A stretch of 64,000 nucleotides of DNA from Rhizobium sp. Q54 (GTDB taxonomy: Bacteria; Pseudomonadota; Alphaproteobacteria; Rhizobiales; Xanthobacteraceae), in contig CAMAWF010000007.1 in NCBI GenBank assembly GCA_945861895.1, positions 1 to 64,000 of the forward strand, given 5' to 3'. Position numbers and translations under genes: made by a program. The notes under the pieces are model-generated. The model searched no databases and was not told the DNA's origin. It saw only the letters and a list, made by a program, of their open reading frames with translations. The stretch's first letter is position 1. The number at the start of each line of letters is the position of its first letter. Below are positions 1 to 8,606 of this stretch, one piece after another.

Positions 1-262
1 TGTTGCGGAGATCGCGGTGTGGGCCGCATTCTTTGAACTTGCTGGAATCAAGATTCTTAACGCCGGCGTTTTCGAATTCGCCTTCGAGAACTACGTGGCG
101 CTCGGCTATGGCGACGTGGTCGCCGGCGGCGGCTGGCGCCTGATCGGCCCAATCACGGCGCTCAACGGTCTGTTGCTGATCGGCTGGTCGGTTGCCATCA
201 TCTTCGAAGTCCTGCGGATGGCGGAAGTGCAGATCGGGCGGCGCAAGAAACGCACCCGTTGA
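1..262 (+). CDS. Two-transmembrane ion channel protein, 3' part only
   Basis: The frame is open to the left edge, so only the C-terminal part is present. It shows a hydrophobic segment, the pore-like string ALGYGDVV, then a second hydrophobic helix (LNGLLLIGWSVAIIFEVL) and a basic tail (GRRKKRTR). This pore-helix, GYGD filter, inner-helix order is typical of small potassium-channel-like proteins of the two-TM Ion_trans_2 family, which conduct cations across the inner membrane. A GTG at 17 could be read as a start, but it would cut off the first helix. Selectivity and gating cannot be told from this fragment. The next gene begins 61 bp downstream on the same strand and is unrelated in function. 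Confidence 0.6.
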   Translation, partial: VAEIAVWAAFFELAGIKILNAGVFEFAFENYVALGYGDVVAGGGWRLIGPITALNGLLLIGWSVAIIFEVLRMAEVQIGRRKKRTR

Positions 263-323
263 CGCGCACAACGCGGCTGTCGCTAAATAGCACTCGGGAA
301 AACGGAAACGCCAGGGACACGAC

Positions 324-1505
324 ATGCTGAAAACCATCGCGGCTTTCGACCGCATCGGGGAGGAAAACGCCTTCGCCGTGCTGGCGCGCGCCAATGCGCT
401 GGCGGCGCAGGGCCGCGATATCGTCAATCTCGGCATCGGCCAACCGGACTTCCGCACGCCCGATCACATTGTCGAGGCTGCGATCAAGGCGTTGCGCGAC
501 GGCCATCACGGCTACACGCCGGCGAATGGCATTCCGCCGCTGCGCGAGGCGGTCGCCGCCGACTTGCACAAACGATTCAAGGTCGAGGTGTCGGCCGACA
601 GCGTGATGATCATGCCGGGCGGCAAGCCCACCATGTTCATGTCGATCCTGATGTTCGGCGAGCCGGGCGCGGAAATACTCTATCCCGATCCCGGCTTCCC
701 GATTTACCGCTCGATGATCGAATTCACCGGGGCAAAGCCGGTGCCGGTGCCGATTCGCGAGGAAAATGGCTTCGCCTTCTCGGCCGACGAGACGCTCAAG
801 CTCATCACGCCGAAGACGCGGCTGTTGATCCTGAACTCGCCGGCCAATCCGACCGGCGGCGTCACCCCCAAGAGCGAGGTCGACAGACTGGTCGCGGGAC
901 TTGAGAAACATCCCGACGTCTGCGTGATGTCGGACGAGATCTACGACCAGATGACCTATGACGGCGAGAAGCACGTTTGTCTGTTGTCCTATCCGTCGCT
1001 GCGCGATCGTCTGATCCTGCTCAACGGCTGGTCGAAGACCTACGCCATGACCGGCTGGCGGCTCGGTTATGCGGTGTTTCCGGGCAAGCTTTACGACTAT
1101 GCGCGCAAGCTCGCGGTCAACCTGCATTCCTGCGTCAACGCCTCGGCGCAATATGCCGGCCTCGCCGCGCTTAAAGGGCCGCAGGACGACGTGGTGAAAA
1201 TGGTCGCCGAGTTCGACAAGCGGCGCAAAGTCGTGGTGGCGGGCCTGAACAAATTGCCGGGCGTGTCCTGCGCCACGCCGAAGGGCGCGTTTTATGCCTT
1301 CCCGAACGTATCGCGCACCGGCTGGAAGGCGAAGGCGCTGGCCTCGTCGCTGTTGGAAGATGCCGGCGTCGCCATCATCGGCGGGCCGGATTTCGGCATT
1401 CTCGGCGAAGGCTATGTGCGGCTGTCCTACGCCAATTCGACGGAAAACATCTTGAAGGCGCTCGGCCGCATGGGCGAATTTCTGGCGAGCCGGAAGCCGG
1501 CGTAA
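324..1505 (+). CDS. PLP-dependent aminotransferase, class I/II
   Basis: A 393-residue fold-type I aminotransferase of the aspartate aminotransferase superfamily. Seen: an N-terminal substrate-loop region (NLGIGQPDF), the NSPANPTGG segment, SDEIYDQM, and the PLP-lysine motif GWSKTYAMTGWRLGY with the Schiff-base lysine at about residue 238. The C-terminal GYVRLSYANS carries the arginine expected to bind the substrate carboxylate. It would transfer an amino group between an amino acid and a 2-oxo acid in the cytoplasm; the substrate cannot be named. Its TAA stop is followed at once by the ATG of the MetE-like gene, so the two are probably cotranscribed and translationally coupled. Confidence 0.9.
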   Translation: MLKTIAAFDRIGEENAFAVLARANALAAQGRDIVNLGIGQPDFRTPDHIVEAAIKALRDGHHGYTPANGIPPLREAVAADLHKRFKVEVSADSVMIMPGGKPTMFMSILMFGEPGAEILYPDPGFPIYRSMIEFTGAKPVPVPIREENGFAFSADETLKLITPKTRLLILNSPANPTGGVTPKSEVDRLVAGLEKHPDVCVMSDEIYDQMTYDGEKHVCLLSYPSLRDRLILLNGWSKTYAMTGWRLGYAVFPGKLYDYARKLAVNLHSCVNASAQYAGLAALKGPQDDVVKMVAEFDKRRKVVVAGLNKLPGVSCATPKGAFYAFPNVSRTGWKAKALASSLLEDAGVAIIGGPDFGILGEGYVRLSYANSTENILKALGRMGEFLASRKPA

Positions 1506-2678
1506 ATGGCCGTCGCTGCCGCCCGGACTGTAACCGCTCCCACACGCCCGCCGTTCCGCGCCGACCATGTCGGCAGCCTGCTGCGGCCGGACAAGCTCAA
1601 AGCCGCGCGCGAAAAATTTTTAGGACCCCAGACCGCCGACAAACATCTCGGTCCGCTCGACAACGCGCAATTGCGCGCGGTCGAGGACGAATGCATCCGC
1701 GAGGTGATCGCGCTACAACAGCGCGCGGGGCTCAAGCTCGCCACCGACGGCGAGTTCCGCCGCCGCAGCTGGTGGCTCGAACTGGTGATGACCTGGGGCG
1801 GCGTTTCGGCCGACCGGCTCGGCCAGTCCGATCTCACCTGGCGCAACAAGGATGGCAGCGAGAAACCGTTCTCGCGGCTGTGGATGACCGGGCCGATCAC
1901 ATGGCGCCCAAGCGCGGTGGTGCACGCCTTCGAATTTCTTAAAGCCAACACCAAGCTGACGCCGAAGGTGACGATCCCGGCGCCGATCCTGCTGCACATG
2001 TATGGCGGCGGCGACAAGGGCGTGTGCGAGGGGCACTACAAAAACGCCGAGGATTTCTGGGCCGATGTCACCGCCGCCTACCGCAAGGAGCTGGCGGCGC
2101 TGGTCGCGGCCGGCGCGAGCTACATCCAGTTCGACGACACTTCGATTGCGTTTTTGTGCGATCCGCGCCACCGCGCGACGGTGCAGAAATGGGGCAACGA
2201 GCCGGATGCGCTGTTGCTCGACTATGCCGCGCGCATGAATGCGGTGGTGGCCGGATTGCCGCCGCATGTCACGCTCACCATGCACCAGTGCCGCGGCAAC
2301 CGCGAAGGCCACTGGGCGGCGGAGGGCGGCTACGATCCGGTCGCCGACGTGCTGTTCAATCGCATCGACGTGCACGGTTATTTCCTGGAATACGACACGC
2401 CGCGCGCCGGCTCGTTCGCGCCGCTGCGGCTGCTGCCGAAGGGCAAGACGGTCGTGCTCGGCATCATGTCAAGCAAATCGCCGGTGCTGGAGACCGCCGG
2501 CGACCTCAAGCGCCGCATCGAGGAAGCCGCCAAATACGCGCCCCTCGATCAATTGGCGTTGAGCCCGCAATGCGGTTTCGCCAGTTCGATCGTCGGCAAT
2601 CCGCTGACGCAACAGGAGCAGGAAGCCAAGCTCGCGCGCCTGGTCGAAGTGGCGCGGGACGTTTGGGGTCAGAGCTGA
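1506..2678 (+). CDS. MetE-like (cobalamin-independent methionine synthase family) methyltransferase
   Basis: A 390-residue protein resembling only the C-terminal catalytic barrel of MetE, like other short members of this family. It opens with RADHVGSLLRP, carries QFDDTSIAF, and has HQCRGNREGHW and LSPQCGFASS near residues 255 and 355, where the zinc-binding His and Cys residues of the family lie. MetE moves a methyl group from methyl-tetrahydrofolate to homocysteine. Short homologues without the N-terminal folate domain often use other methyl donors, so the donor here is unknown. The start ATG abuts the stop of the aminotransferase gene; the shared operon suggests sulfur or amino-acid metabolism. 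Confidence 0.82.
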   Translation: MAVAAARTVTAPTRPPFRADHVGSLLRPDKLKAAREKFLGPQTADKHLGPLDNAQLRAVEDECIREVIALQQRAGLKLATDGEFRRRSWWLELVMTWGGVSADRLGQSDLTWRNKDGSEKPFSRLWMTGPITWRPSAVVHAFEFLKANTKLTPKVTIPAPILLHMYGGGDKGVCEGHYKNAEDFWADVTAAYRKELAALVAAGASYIQFDDTSIAFLCDPRHRATVQKWGNEPDALLLDYAARMNAVVAGLPPHVTLTMHQCRGNREGHWAAEGGYDPVADVLFNRIDVHGYFLEYDTPRAGSFAPLRLLPKGKTVVLGIMSSKSPVLETAGDLKRRIEEAAKYAPLDQLALSPQCGFASSIVGNPLTQQEQEAKLARLVEVARDVWGQS

Positions 2679-2754
2679 ATATGTAAAATGGTGGAATGGG
2701 CATATGTTTACCTTCCCCTTGACGGGGGATTCGACTTAAGAATTTTGAACATTT

Positions 2755-2820
2755 GCCCCCTCACCCGGCTCGCCGTCGCGATGCGACGGCGAACCACCCT
2801 CTCCCTCGAAGGGGAGAGGG
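2755..2820. repeat. Palindromic intergenic repeat (REP-like)
   Basis: A GC-rich element with outer inverted arms (ccccctcaccc and ggggagaggg) and an inner 10-bp perfect stem (tcgccgtcgc / gcgacggcga) around a 3-base loop. It lies in the 170-bp gap before the acyl-CoA dehydrogenase gene. Elements of this look are common in Hyphomicrobiales genomes and related types recur in this window at 31193-31318 and 44640-44757. Reading it as coding would extend the next gene's frame through the repeat, which argues against the upstream TTG start of that frame. Confidence 0.75.
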
Positions 2821-2848
2821 TCAGAAAGTAAGTATCGAGGTCAAGCCC

Positions 2849-4081
2849 ATGTCCTCCCAACTCTCCGAAGAACAAAACATGATGCGGCAAAGCTGCCGCG
2901 ATTTTGTCGATGACGTGGTGATCCCGTTTATCCGCGCCAACTGGCAGCGCGAATGGAGCATGACGCCGGAAGACAGGCTGCCGCCGGAAATCCTGGCCGG
3001 GGCGGAGAAGGTCGGCATCCGCACCTTGGGCGTGCCGGAGGAATTCGGCGGCATCGAGATCGACAAGTCCGCCGAGGTCGCGGTCTTCGCCCTCATCGCC
3101 GAGGAGATCGCGCGCGGCGATTCTGGTCTGGCCGACAAGCTGGTGCAGAACTGGAAGGTCTCGGTGCTGCTGCGGCAGTTCGCGCCGCGTCATTTGCAGG
3201 AAAAATGGTTCAAGCGGCTCCTCGCCGATCCGCAATTTTTGCTGGCGCATTGCCTGACCGAGCCGCGCGGCGCCTCCGACCGCTGGCTGCCCTACAACGT
3301 GCCGGAAGCCGCCATGCAGACGCGGGCGGTGAAAAAGAACGGCGAATGGATCATCAACGGCCGCAAGCAGTTCATCTCCAACGGCTACGACGCCGGGCTC
3401 TATGTGGTCTACGCCAACACCAATACGTCGGTCGGCATGCTGCAAGGCACCTCGTCATTCCTGGTGCCGCGCGATACGCCGGGCTTAACCGTCGCGCGCT
3501 GCAACGAGACGCTCGGCTGCCGCTACATGAACAACGGCGAACTGGTGTTCGAGGACATGCGCGTGCCGGCGGATCATCTGCTGGTGGAGAACGACGCGCT
3601 CGGCAAGGCCGGCATCTATTTCCGCCCGGGCAAGATCATCCAGGCGGCGAAAAATCTCGGCGTTGGCGTGCGCGCCTTCGAGCTGGCGTCGGACTATGTG
3701 CAAAACTACGTGCAGGGCGGCCGCATTCTCATCAAGCATCAGGCGGTGGCGCTGCGGATCGCCGACATGGCGACGCGCATCGAGGCGGTGCGCGCGCTGC
3801 TGCAGCGCGCCTCGCGCGCGGTCGACGACAATGCGCCCGACGCCGACACCTTGTGCAACATGGTCAAGGTGTTCGCCTCGGAGGAAATCCTGAAAGTCGC
3901 GCAGCATTGCCTCGAACTGCACGGCGGCAACGGCGTGATGCTCGACTTCGGCGTGGAAAAGATTTTCCGCGACGCCGCCATCTTCCTGCACATGGACGCG
4001 ACGGTGGACATCTCCAAGATGAAAATCGTCAAATCCATGTTCCCGCAGACGGCGGGCAAATACGCCGGGCCGGAAGCGTGA
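2849..4081 (+). CDS. Acyl-CoA dehydrogenase family protein
   Basis: A 410-residue FAD flavoprotein of the acyl-CoA dehydrogenase family: N-terminal helical domain, central beta domain (LTEPRGASD, INGRKQFISNG) and C-terminal helices with the LHGGNGVM and EKIFRDAAIF segment. It should oxidise an acyl-CoA at the alpha-beta carbons and pass electrons to ETF. I use the ATG at 2849 because the 32 codons upstream in the same frame are mostly palindromic repeat. Where medium-chain enzymes have the catalytic glutamate (YEGT), this protein reads HMDAT, with aspartate at residue 383. The substrate is unknown. The end abuts the convergent DMT transporter gene. Confidence 0.88.
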   Translation: MSSQLSEEQNMMRQSCRDFVDDVVIPFIRANWQREWSMTPEDRLPPEILAGAEKVGIRTLGVPEEFGGIEIDKSAEVAVFALIAEEIARGDSGLADKLVQNWKVSVLLRQFAPRHLQEKWFKRLLADPQFLLAHCLTEPRGASDRWLPYNVPEAAMQTRAVKKNGEWIINGRKQFISNGYDAGLYVVYANTNTSVGMLQGTSSFLVPRDTPGLTVARCNETLGCRYMNNGELVFEDMRVPADHLLVENDALGKAGIYFRPGKIIQAAKNLGVGVRAFELASDYVQNYVQGGRILIKHQAVALRIADMATRIEAVRALLQRASRAVDDNAPDADTLCNMVKVFASEEILKVAQHCLELHGGNGVMLDFGVEKIFRDAAIFLHMDATVDISKMKIVKSMFPQTAGKYAGPEA

Positions 4082-4978
4082 TCAGTGCCGCACGGTTAAA
4101 TGAAATCCGATCGCCACAATGACCAGCCCGGCAAGCTGCGGCAGGCTCGGCACTTCACCGAGCGCGAAATAGCCGATCACCAGCGCGAAGCCCGGCACCA
4201 GCGCGGTAAAGGTCGCGGCGCGGCCGGCGCCGAGACGGACCACCACATGCCCGAACAAATAGATCGGCAGTGCGCCGGCCAGCAGGCCTTGCACGGCGAT
4301 CTGTAGGAGATTTTCCCAAAGTCCGACGCGCAGCATGGTGTCGTAGCCGATAAAGAATGCGTGCAGCGGCGCGAACAACAATACCGACAGCGCGCCGACC
4401 ACGATCACGGCCTGCATCCCCGCGATCCGCCATTGCCGCAACAGCGTTCCGAAGATCGCCCAGAAAATTCCGGCGGCCGCGAACAGCAGGTCGCCGCCCA
4501 CACCATGCACGCCGATGGTGGCGAGCGCTTCGGCCCCGAATACGATGAGCCCCGTGACTATCGCGATTGCGCCGGCGACGCGGCGGCCGGTCAATGGTTC
4601 GTGCAGGATCAGCCACGCCAGCAACAGGCCGAACAGCGTCGCGCAGGCCGGTTGGATGACTGCGCCGTGGCCGAGCGGCACCAGCATGAAGCCGCTATAG
4701 GCCAGCATCGCCTGGGCCGGGCCGGTGAGGATGAAGACGGTCAGGCCGCGGCCCCAGCCGAGCCCGCCGAGGTCAAGCAAACCGTCGCGCATGACCAGCG
4801 GCAGCATCAGCAGGCCGGTCCATGCGAAGCGATGGAAAGCGAGATCGGCCGGCGAAAAGCCGATGGCGACGCCATGCTTGGCGGTGACGAATCCCGCCGC
4901 CCAGCCCAATGCAGCGGCGATCCCGCACAGGACGCCAATCAGGATGGCGGAGGACGCTGGCGCCTGCTGGCTTGGCAA
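4082..4978 (-). CDS. DMT superfamily (EamA) transporter
   Basis: A 298-residue inner-membrane protein with about ten hydrophobic segments in two similar halves, as in EamA-domain drug/metabolite transporters. The first half holds GWAAGFVTAKHGVAIGFSP and the second FWAIFGTLLRQWRIAG. Such proteins export amino acids, metabolites or small drugs with a proton or substrate gradient; nothing fixes the substrate here. The stop codon touches the stop of the acyl-CoA dehydrogenase gene, so the two genes converge with no spacer. About 110 bp separate its start from the divergent keto-acid cleavage gene. Confidence 0.85.
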   Translation of the reverse strand: MPSQQAPASSAILIGVLCGIAAALGWAAGFVTAKHGVAIGFSPADLAFHRFAWTGLLMLPLVMRDGLLDLGGLGWGRGLTVFILTGPAQAMLAYSGFMLVPLGHGAVIQPACATLFGLLLAWLILHEPLTGRRVAGAIAIVTGLIVFGAEALATIGVHGVGGDLLFAAAGIFWAIFGTLLRQWRIAGMQAVIVVGALSVLLFAPLHAFFIGYDTMLRVGLWENLLQIAVQGLLAGALPIYLFGHVVVRLGAGRAATFTALVPGFALVIGYFALGEVPSLPQLAGLVIVAIGFHLTVRH

Positions 4979-5088
4979 ATTGCTGGACCGCGATGCCGGT
5001 TCATGACGGGTGACGAATGCACGGCTGATACTCTAGGATTGCGGCCGGGTCCATTCGCAGAACTGCATTCCGGGGAGCGCGCAATCAC

Positions 5089-6027
5089 ATGGCGAAGTCG
5101 AAAAAGGTCATCATCACCTGTGCCGTCACCGGCTCGATCCACACGCCCTCCATGTCGCCGCATCTGCCGGTGACCGCGCAGGAGATCGCCGATGCCGCCA
5201 TCGGCGCGGCGGAGGCGGGCGCGGCCATCGTTCACCTGCATGCGCGCAACCCGAAGGATGGGCGGCCGGATCAGACGCCGGAGGCTTTCGCGCCGTTCCT
5301 CAAGGTCATCAAGCAGCGCTCGAACGTGGTGGTGAACATCACCACCGGCGGCGCGCCGACCATGACCGTCGAGGAGCGCGTGCGTCCGGCCGCGACCTTC
5401 AAGCCGGAAGTCGCTTCGCTCAATATGGGCACGATGAATTTCGGGCTCTATCCGATGATCCCGCGCTTCAAGGGCAAGTTCAAACACGATTGGGAAGAGC
5501 CGTATCTGCAAGGCTCGCACAAAGGCTTTTTCAAGAACACCTTCGCCGACATCGAATATATCCTGACCACCTGCGCCGAGAACGACACCCGCTTCGAGAT
5601 CGAGTGCTACGACATCGGGCATCTCTATACGCTCAAGCACTTCCTCGACCGCGGCGTGGTCAAGCCGCCGCTGTTCGTGCAGTCGGTGTTCGGCATCCTC
5701 GGCGGCATCGGCCCGCACCCGGAAGACGTTATCCACATGAAACGCACGGCCGACCGGCTGCTCGGGCCGGATAATTTTCACTGGTCCGTGCTGGGCGCCG
5801 GCCGCAGCCAGATGCAGATCGCGGCGATGGCGGCGGCGATGGGCGGCAACGTGCGCGTGGGTCTGGAAGACTCGCTCTGGCTCGGCGCCGGCAAGCTGGC
5901 GGAATCGAACGCCGCGCAGGTCCGCGCCGCGCGGCAGATCGTCGAAGGCCTCGGGCTTGAACTCGCGAGCTCCGACGAAGCGCGCGAGATTCTTGAGCTC
6001 AAGGGCGGCGACAAGGTGGGGTTCTAG
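5089..6027 (+). CDS. 3-keto-5-aminohexanoate cleavage (BKACE, DUF849) family enzyme
   Basis: A 312-residue TIM-barrel protein of the beta-keto acid cleavage enzyme family. It starts with VIITCAVTGSIHTP and has the metal-binding HLHARNPKDGRPD motif (His49, His51), IECYDIGHL and the C-terminal GLEDSLWLGAGKLAESNAAQ motif. Family members use a divalent metal to condense a beta-keto acid with acetyl-CoA, giving acetoacetate and a new acyl-CoA. The founding enzyme acts in lysine fermentation, but the family covers many substrates (carnitine, hydroxyproline and others), so the reaction here is open. It stands alone between a divergent exporter gene and the antiporter gene. Confidence 0.9.
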   Translation: MAKSKKVIITCAVTGSIHTPSMSPHLPVTAQEIADAAIGAAEAGAAIVHLHARNPKDGRPDQTPEAFAPFLKVIKQRSNVVVNITTGGAPTMTVEERVRPAATFKPEVASLNMGTMNFGLYPMIPRFKGKFKHDWEEPYLQGSHKGFFKNTFADIEYILTTCAENDTRFEIECYDIGHLYTLKHFLDRGVVKPPLFVQSVFGILGGIGPHPEDVIHMKRTADRLLGPDNFHWSVLGAGRSQMQIAAMAAAMGGNVRVGLEDSLWLGAGKLAESNAAQVRAARQIVEGLGLELASSDEAREILELKGGDKVGF

Positions 6028-6165
6028 CGCCGCCGCGCCTGCAGGATTTGCTCCGGCAAGTTTGTCGTTTATTCCCTGTATGTAAGGGAGTGCACCCGAT
6101 TCGGGCTCATTTGGCTGTCAGGGTGATCGCCCGATCCGCCGGAGGGCAAAGGAGATTCCGCGCCG

Positions 6166-7977
6166 ATGGTCGTTCTCGACACCATCAGTATCGCCATTCT
6201 GTTCGGCAGCCTGCTGGTGCTTGCCGGCATTTTGTCGAGCCTGATCGCGCAGCGGTTCGGCGCCCCGTTGCTGCTGGTGTTCTTGCTGCTCGGCATGCTG
6301 GCGGGCGAAAGCGGGCCGGGCGGTCTTAAATTCGACGACGTGCGGACAACCTACATCGTCGGCTCGCTGGCGCTGGCGCTGATCCTGTTCGACGGCGGGT
6401 TGCGCGCCAAATTGCAGACCTTCCGCAGCGTGCTGGCGCCATCCTCTGTGCTGGCCACCGTCGGCGTTCTCGTCACCACCCTGCTGGTGGCGCCGGTCGC
6501 CATGCTGCTGCTGGATGTGAGATTCATCGAGGGCCTGCTGATCGGCGCCGTCATCGCCTCGACCGACGCCGCCGCGGTGTTCTTCCTGCTGCATGCCGGC
6601 GGACTTCGTTTGCGCCCGCGTGTCGGAGCCACGCTGGAGGTCGAATCCGGCACCAACGATCCGTTCGCCATCTTCATGGCCGTTGTGCTGGTGGAGATTC
6701 TGCTCGGCGGCGACAACAGCTGGGGTGCGATCCTCAAGACGCTGGCGCAGAAGGCCATACTCGGCGCCGCGTTCGGCCTGGCCGGCGGCCGGCTGATTGT
6801 TTTCGTGCTCAACCGGGTCGGCTTGGCGCAGGGCCTGCACGCGCCTTTCGTGACGGTCGGCGCCTTGGTCGTATTCGCCTTCGGCGAAGCGCTGCATGGC
6901 TCGGGTTTTCTCGCGGTCTATCTCGCCGGTCTGGTGGTCGGAAACCGGCCGACACGGGCGCACAATTCGGTGGTGGTGTTTCTCGACGCCGTCACCTGGC
7001 TCGCCCAGATCGCGATGTTCGTCCTGCTCGGCTTGCTGGTGTGGCCGCTGCGTCTGCTCGACAGTCTGCTGGCGGCGCTGGTCCTGGCGCTCATGCTGAT
7101 GCTGGTCGCGCGGCCGGCCGCGGTTTTCCTTTGCCTCTGGCCGTTCCGTTTTCCCGTGCGCGAAAAGCTCTTTATCTCGTGGGTGGGTTTGCGCGGCGCG
7201 GTCGGCATCTTCCTCGCCTCGATCCCGCTGCTGGTCGGGTTGCCGAAGGCGTATCTTTATTTCGACGTCGCCTTCGTCGTGGTACTGGCGTCGCTGGTGG
7301 TGCAGGGCTGGACGATTGCGCCGGCGGCGCGCCGTCTCGGCGTGGCGCTGCGGCGCACCGATCCGCCGCCGCGCCGGATCGAGCTCGATCTGCCCGGACA
7401 GCTCGAGCAGGAACTGGTCGGCTACGCTGTCGCCGCCAACAGCCCCTATCTGCGCCGCCGCCTGATCCCGTCCTGGGCCAAGCCCACGCTGTTCGTGCGC
7501 GACCAGCGCATCTACACCCCGGAGGAAGCGCAAGACGTGCGCGCGGGCGACTACATCTATCTGCTGGCGCCGCCGGAAAAGGCGCAGGCGCTCGACCGCT
7601 ACTTCGTCAACATGCCGCCGCCGGCCAAACCGGATGCGCGCCTGCTCGGCGATTTCTTCGTGCCGGGCGACGCGACATTGGGCGCGCTGGCGGATATCTA
7701 TGGATTGCAGGTCGCGCCCGACCACGCCGCGGTCACGCTCGCCGACCACTTTGCCGAGGAACTCGAACGTCCGGCCAGGGAGGGCGACATCGTCCAGTTC
7801 GGCCCGATTGCGCTGCTGGCGCACAAGGTGGCCGGCGGCCGCGTGGCGATGGTGGGACTGCGGCTGGCCGACCCCGATCCCGAATTGCCCCAGACGCTCA
7901 AGGCCTACGCAAAAGTCGCGTTGCGCCGTGCGAAAAAAATAGTGCGCAAGGCGTTCGGGCTAGATCGCGCGGCGTGA
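6166..7977 (+). CDS. Potassium/proton antiporter, NhaP2/CvrA type
   Basis: A 603-residue CPA1-type cation:proton antiporter. About 12-13 membrane segments fill residues 1-400, including IASTDAAAVFF and ESGTNDPFA, which carry the acidic residues of the ion site. A cytoplasmic part follows with a TrkA-C-like region (QELVGYAVAANSPYLRRRLIPSW, RDQRIYTPEEAQDVRAGDYIYLLAP) and a C-terminal CorC/HlyC-like transporter-associated domain. This order is that of NhaP2/CvrA, which expels K+ in exchange for H+. The start ATG follows a strong AAAGGAG ribosome site. The 3' end overlaps the convergent DUF6580-like gene by 18 bp. Confidence 0.9.
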   Translation: MVVLDTISIAILFGSLLVLAGILSSLIAQRFGAPLLLVFLLLGMLAGESGPGGLKFDDVRTTYIVGSLALALILFDGGLRAKLQTFRSVLAPSSVLATVGVLVTTLLVAPVAMLLLDVRFIEGLLIGAVIASTDAAAVFFLLHAGGLRLRPRVGATLEVESGTNDPFAIFMAVVLVEILLGGDNSWGAILKTLAQKAILGAAFGLAGGRLIVFVLNRVGLAQGLHAPFVTVGALVVFAFGEALHGSGFLAVYLAGLVVGNRPTRAHNSVVVFLDAVTWLAQIAMFVLLGLLVWPLRLLDSLLAALVLALMLMLVARPAAVFLCLWPFRFPVREKLFISWVGLRGAVGIFLASIPLLVGLPKAYLYFDVAFVVVLASLVVQGWTIAPAARRLGVALRRTDPPPRRIELDLPGQLEQELVGYAVAANSPYLRRRLIPSWAKPTLFVRDQRIYTPEEAQDVRAGDYIYLLAPPEKAQALDRYFVNMPPPAKPDARLLGDFFVPGDATLGALADIYGLQVAPDHAAVTLADHFAEELERPAREGDIVQFGPIALLAHKVAGGRVAMVGLRLADPDPELPQTLKAYAKVALRRAKKIVRKAFGLDRAA

Positions 7978-8517
7978 ATAGGCCGGCAGCGTGCGTATGA
8001 GCCAGGCACCGCCGAACAGGATCGCGACCCAGAACAGATCGCCGGCCACCGTGTTTTGCAGGAACGGCAGCGCCAGCATGTAGCACTGGATCAGGCCCGC
8101 AAGGTCGTGGGTGTACATGCCGCTGAATGCCCAGACCGCGAAATTCGTCGTGGCGAAGAAAATCAGCGAGCATGTCAGCGCGATCGGAACGATCATGCCG
8201 CCGGAGCGCAGGCGGTCCGGTAAAAATCCGGCCAGCGCGGGCAGCGCGATGGCGGGATAGATGACGGCGGTCATGCGCCAGTCGTCGAAACCGATGACGG
8301 CGTCGCTCAACAGCATCGCCGCGAGCGGCACCAGCAAAGCGAGCGCGCGGCTGCGCAGAACGGTGCCGGCAAACAGCGCGCTCGCCGCCACCGGCAGGAA
8401 GCCGGGCGCATGCGGCAGAATACGCGCGATCACGTCGAGCCCGACCAAACATGCGACCAGCAGCAGATCGCGCCAGTCGATGGCCCGGCTGATGTTCCTC
8501 GGCAATGTCTGCGGCAT
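7960..8517 (-). CDS. DUF6580-like integral membrane protein, possible transport component
   Basis: A 185-residue protein with about five to six hydrophobic helices (LLLVACLVGLDVIAR, LFAGTVLRSRALALLVPLAAMLLSDA, FDDWRM, IFFATTNFAVWAFSGMY). The SDAVIGF and ATTNFAVW patterns resemble the DUF6580 family of putative transport proteins, which look like substrate-binding subunits of energy-coupling-factor transporters. The start is placed at the ATG at 8517, preceded by an AAGGAC site; a TTG at 8538 is also open. It lies 89 bp downstream of the BtuF-like gene on the same strand, so a shared role in cofactor or metal uptake is possible but not shown. Its end overlaps the antiporter gene. Confidence 0.65.
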   Translation of the reverse strand: MPQTLPRNISRAIDWRDLLLVACLVGLDVIARILPHAPGFLPVAASALFAGTVLRSRALALLVPLAAMLLSDAVIGFDDWRMTAVIYPAIALPALAGFLPDRLRSGGMIVPIALTCSLIFFATTNFAVWAFSGMYTHDLAGLIQCYMLALPFLQNTVAGDLFWVAILFGGAWLIRTLPAYSRRAI

Positions 8518-8606
8518 GCTCGGTCGTCCTTTTCGCAAGAAGTAGCCCGCTCATTAGCATATCCGGCGCCCTTATTCGAGTATTACCAGGGGTCCGGAAG
8601 TGCCCC

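Noticed and set aside
198-1568. A 456-codon minus-strand frame over the aminotransferase gene.
   Set aside because: Antisense shadow; the aminotransferase has all family motifs on the plus strand.
6118-7824. A 568-codon minus-strand frame opposite the K+/H+ antiporter.
   Set aside because: Gln/Arg/His-rich translation and no domain; the plus-strand antiporter explains the region fully.
8518-8606. A possible cobalamin riboswitch between the BtuF-like and DUF6580-like genes.
   Set aside because: The gap is too short and I see no B12-box-like core.
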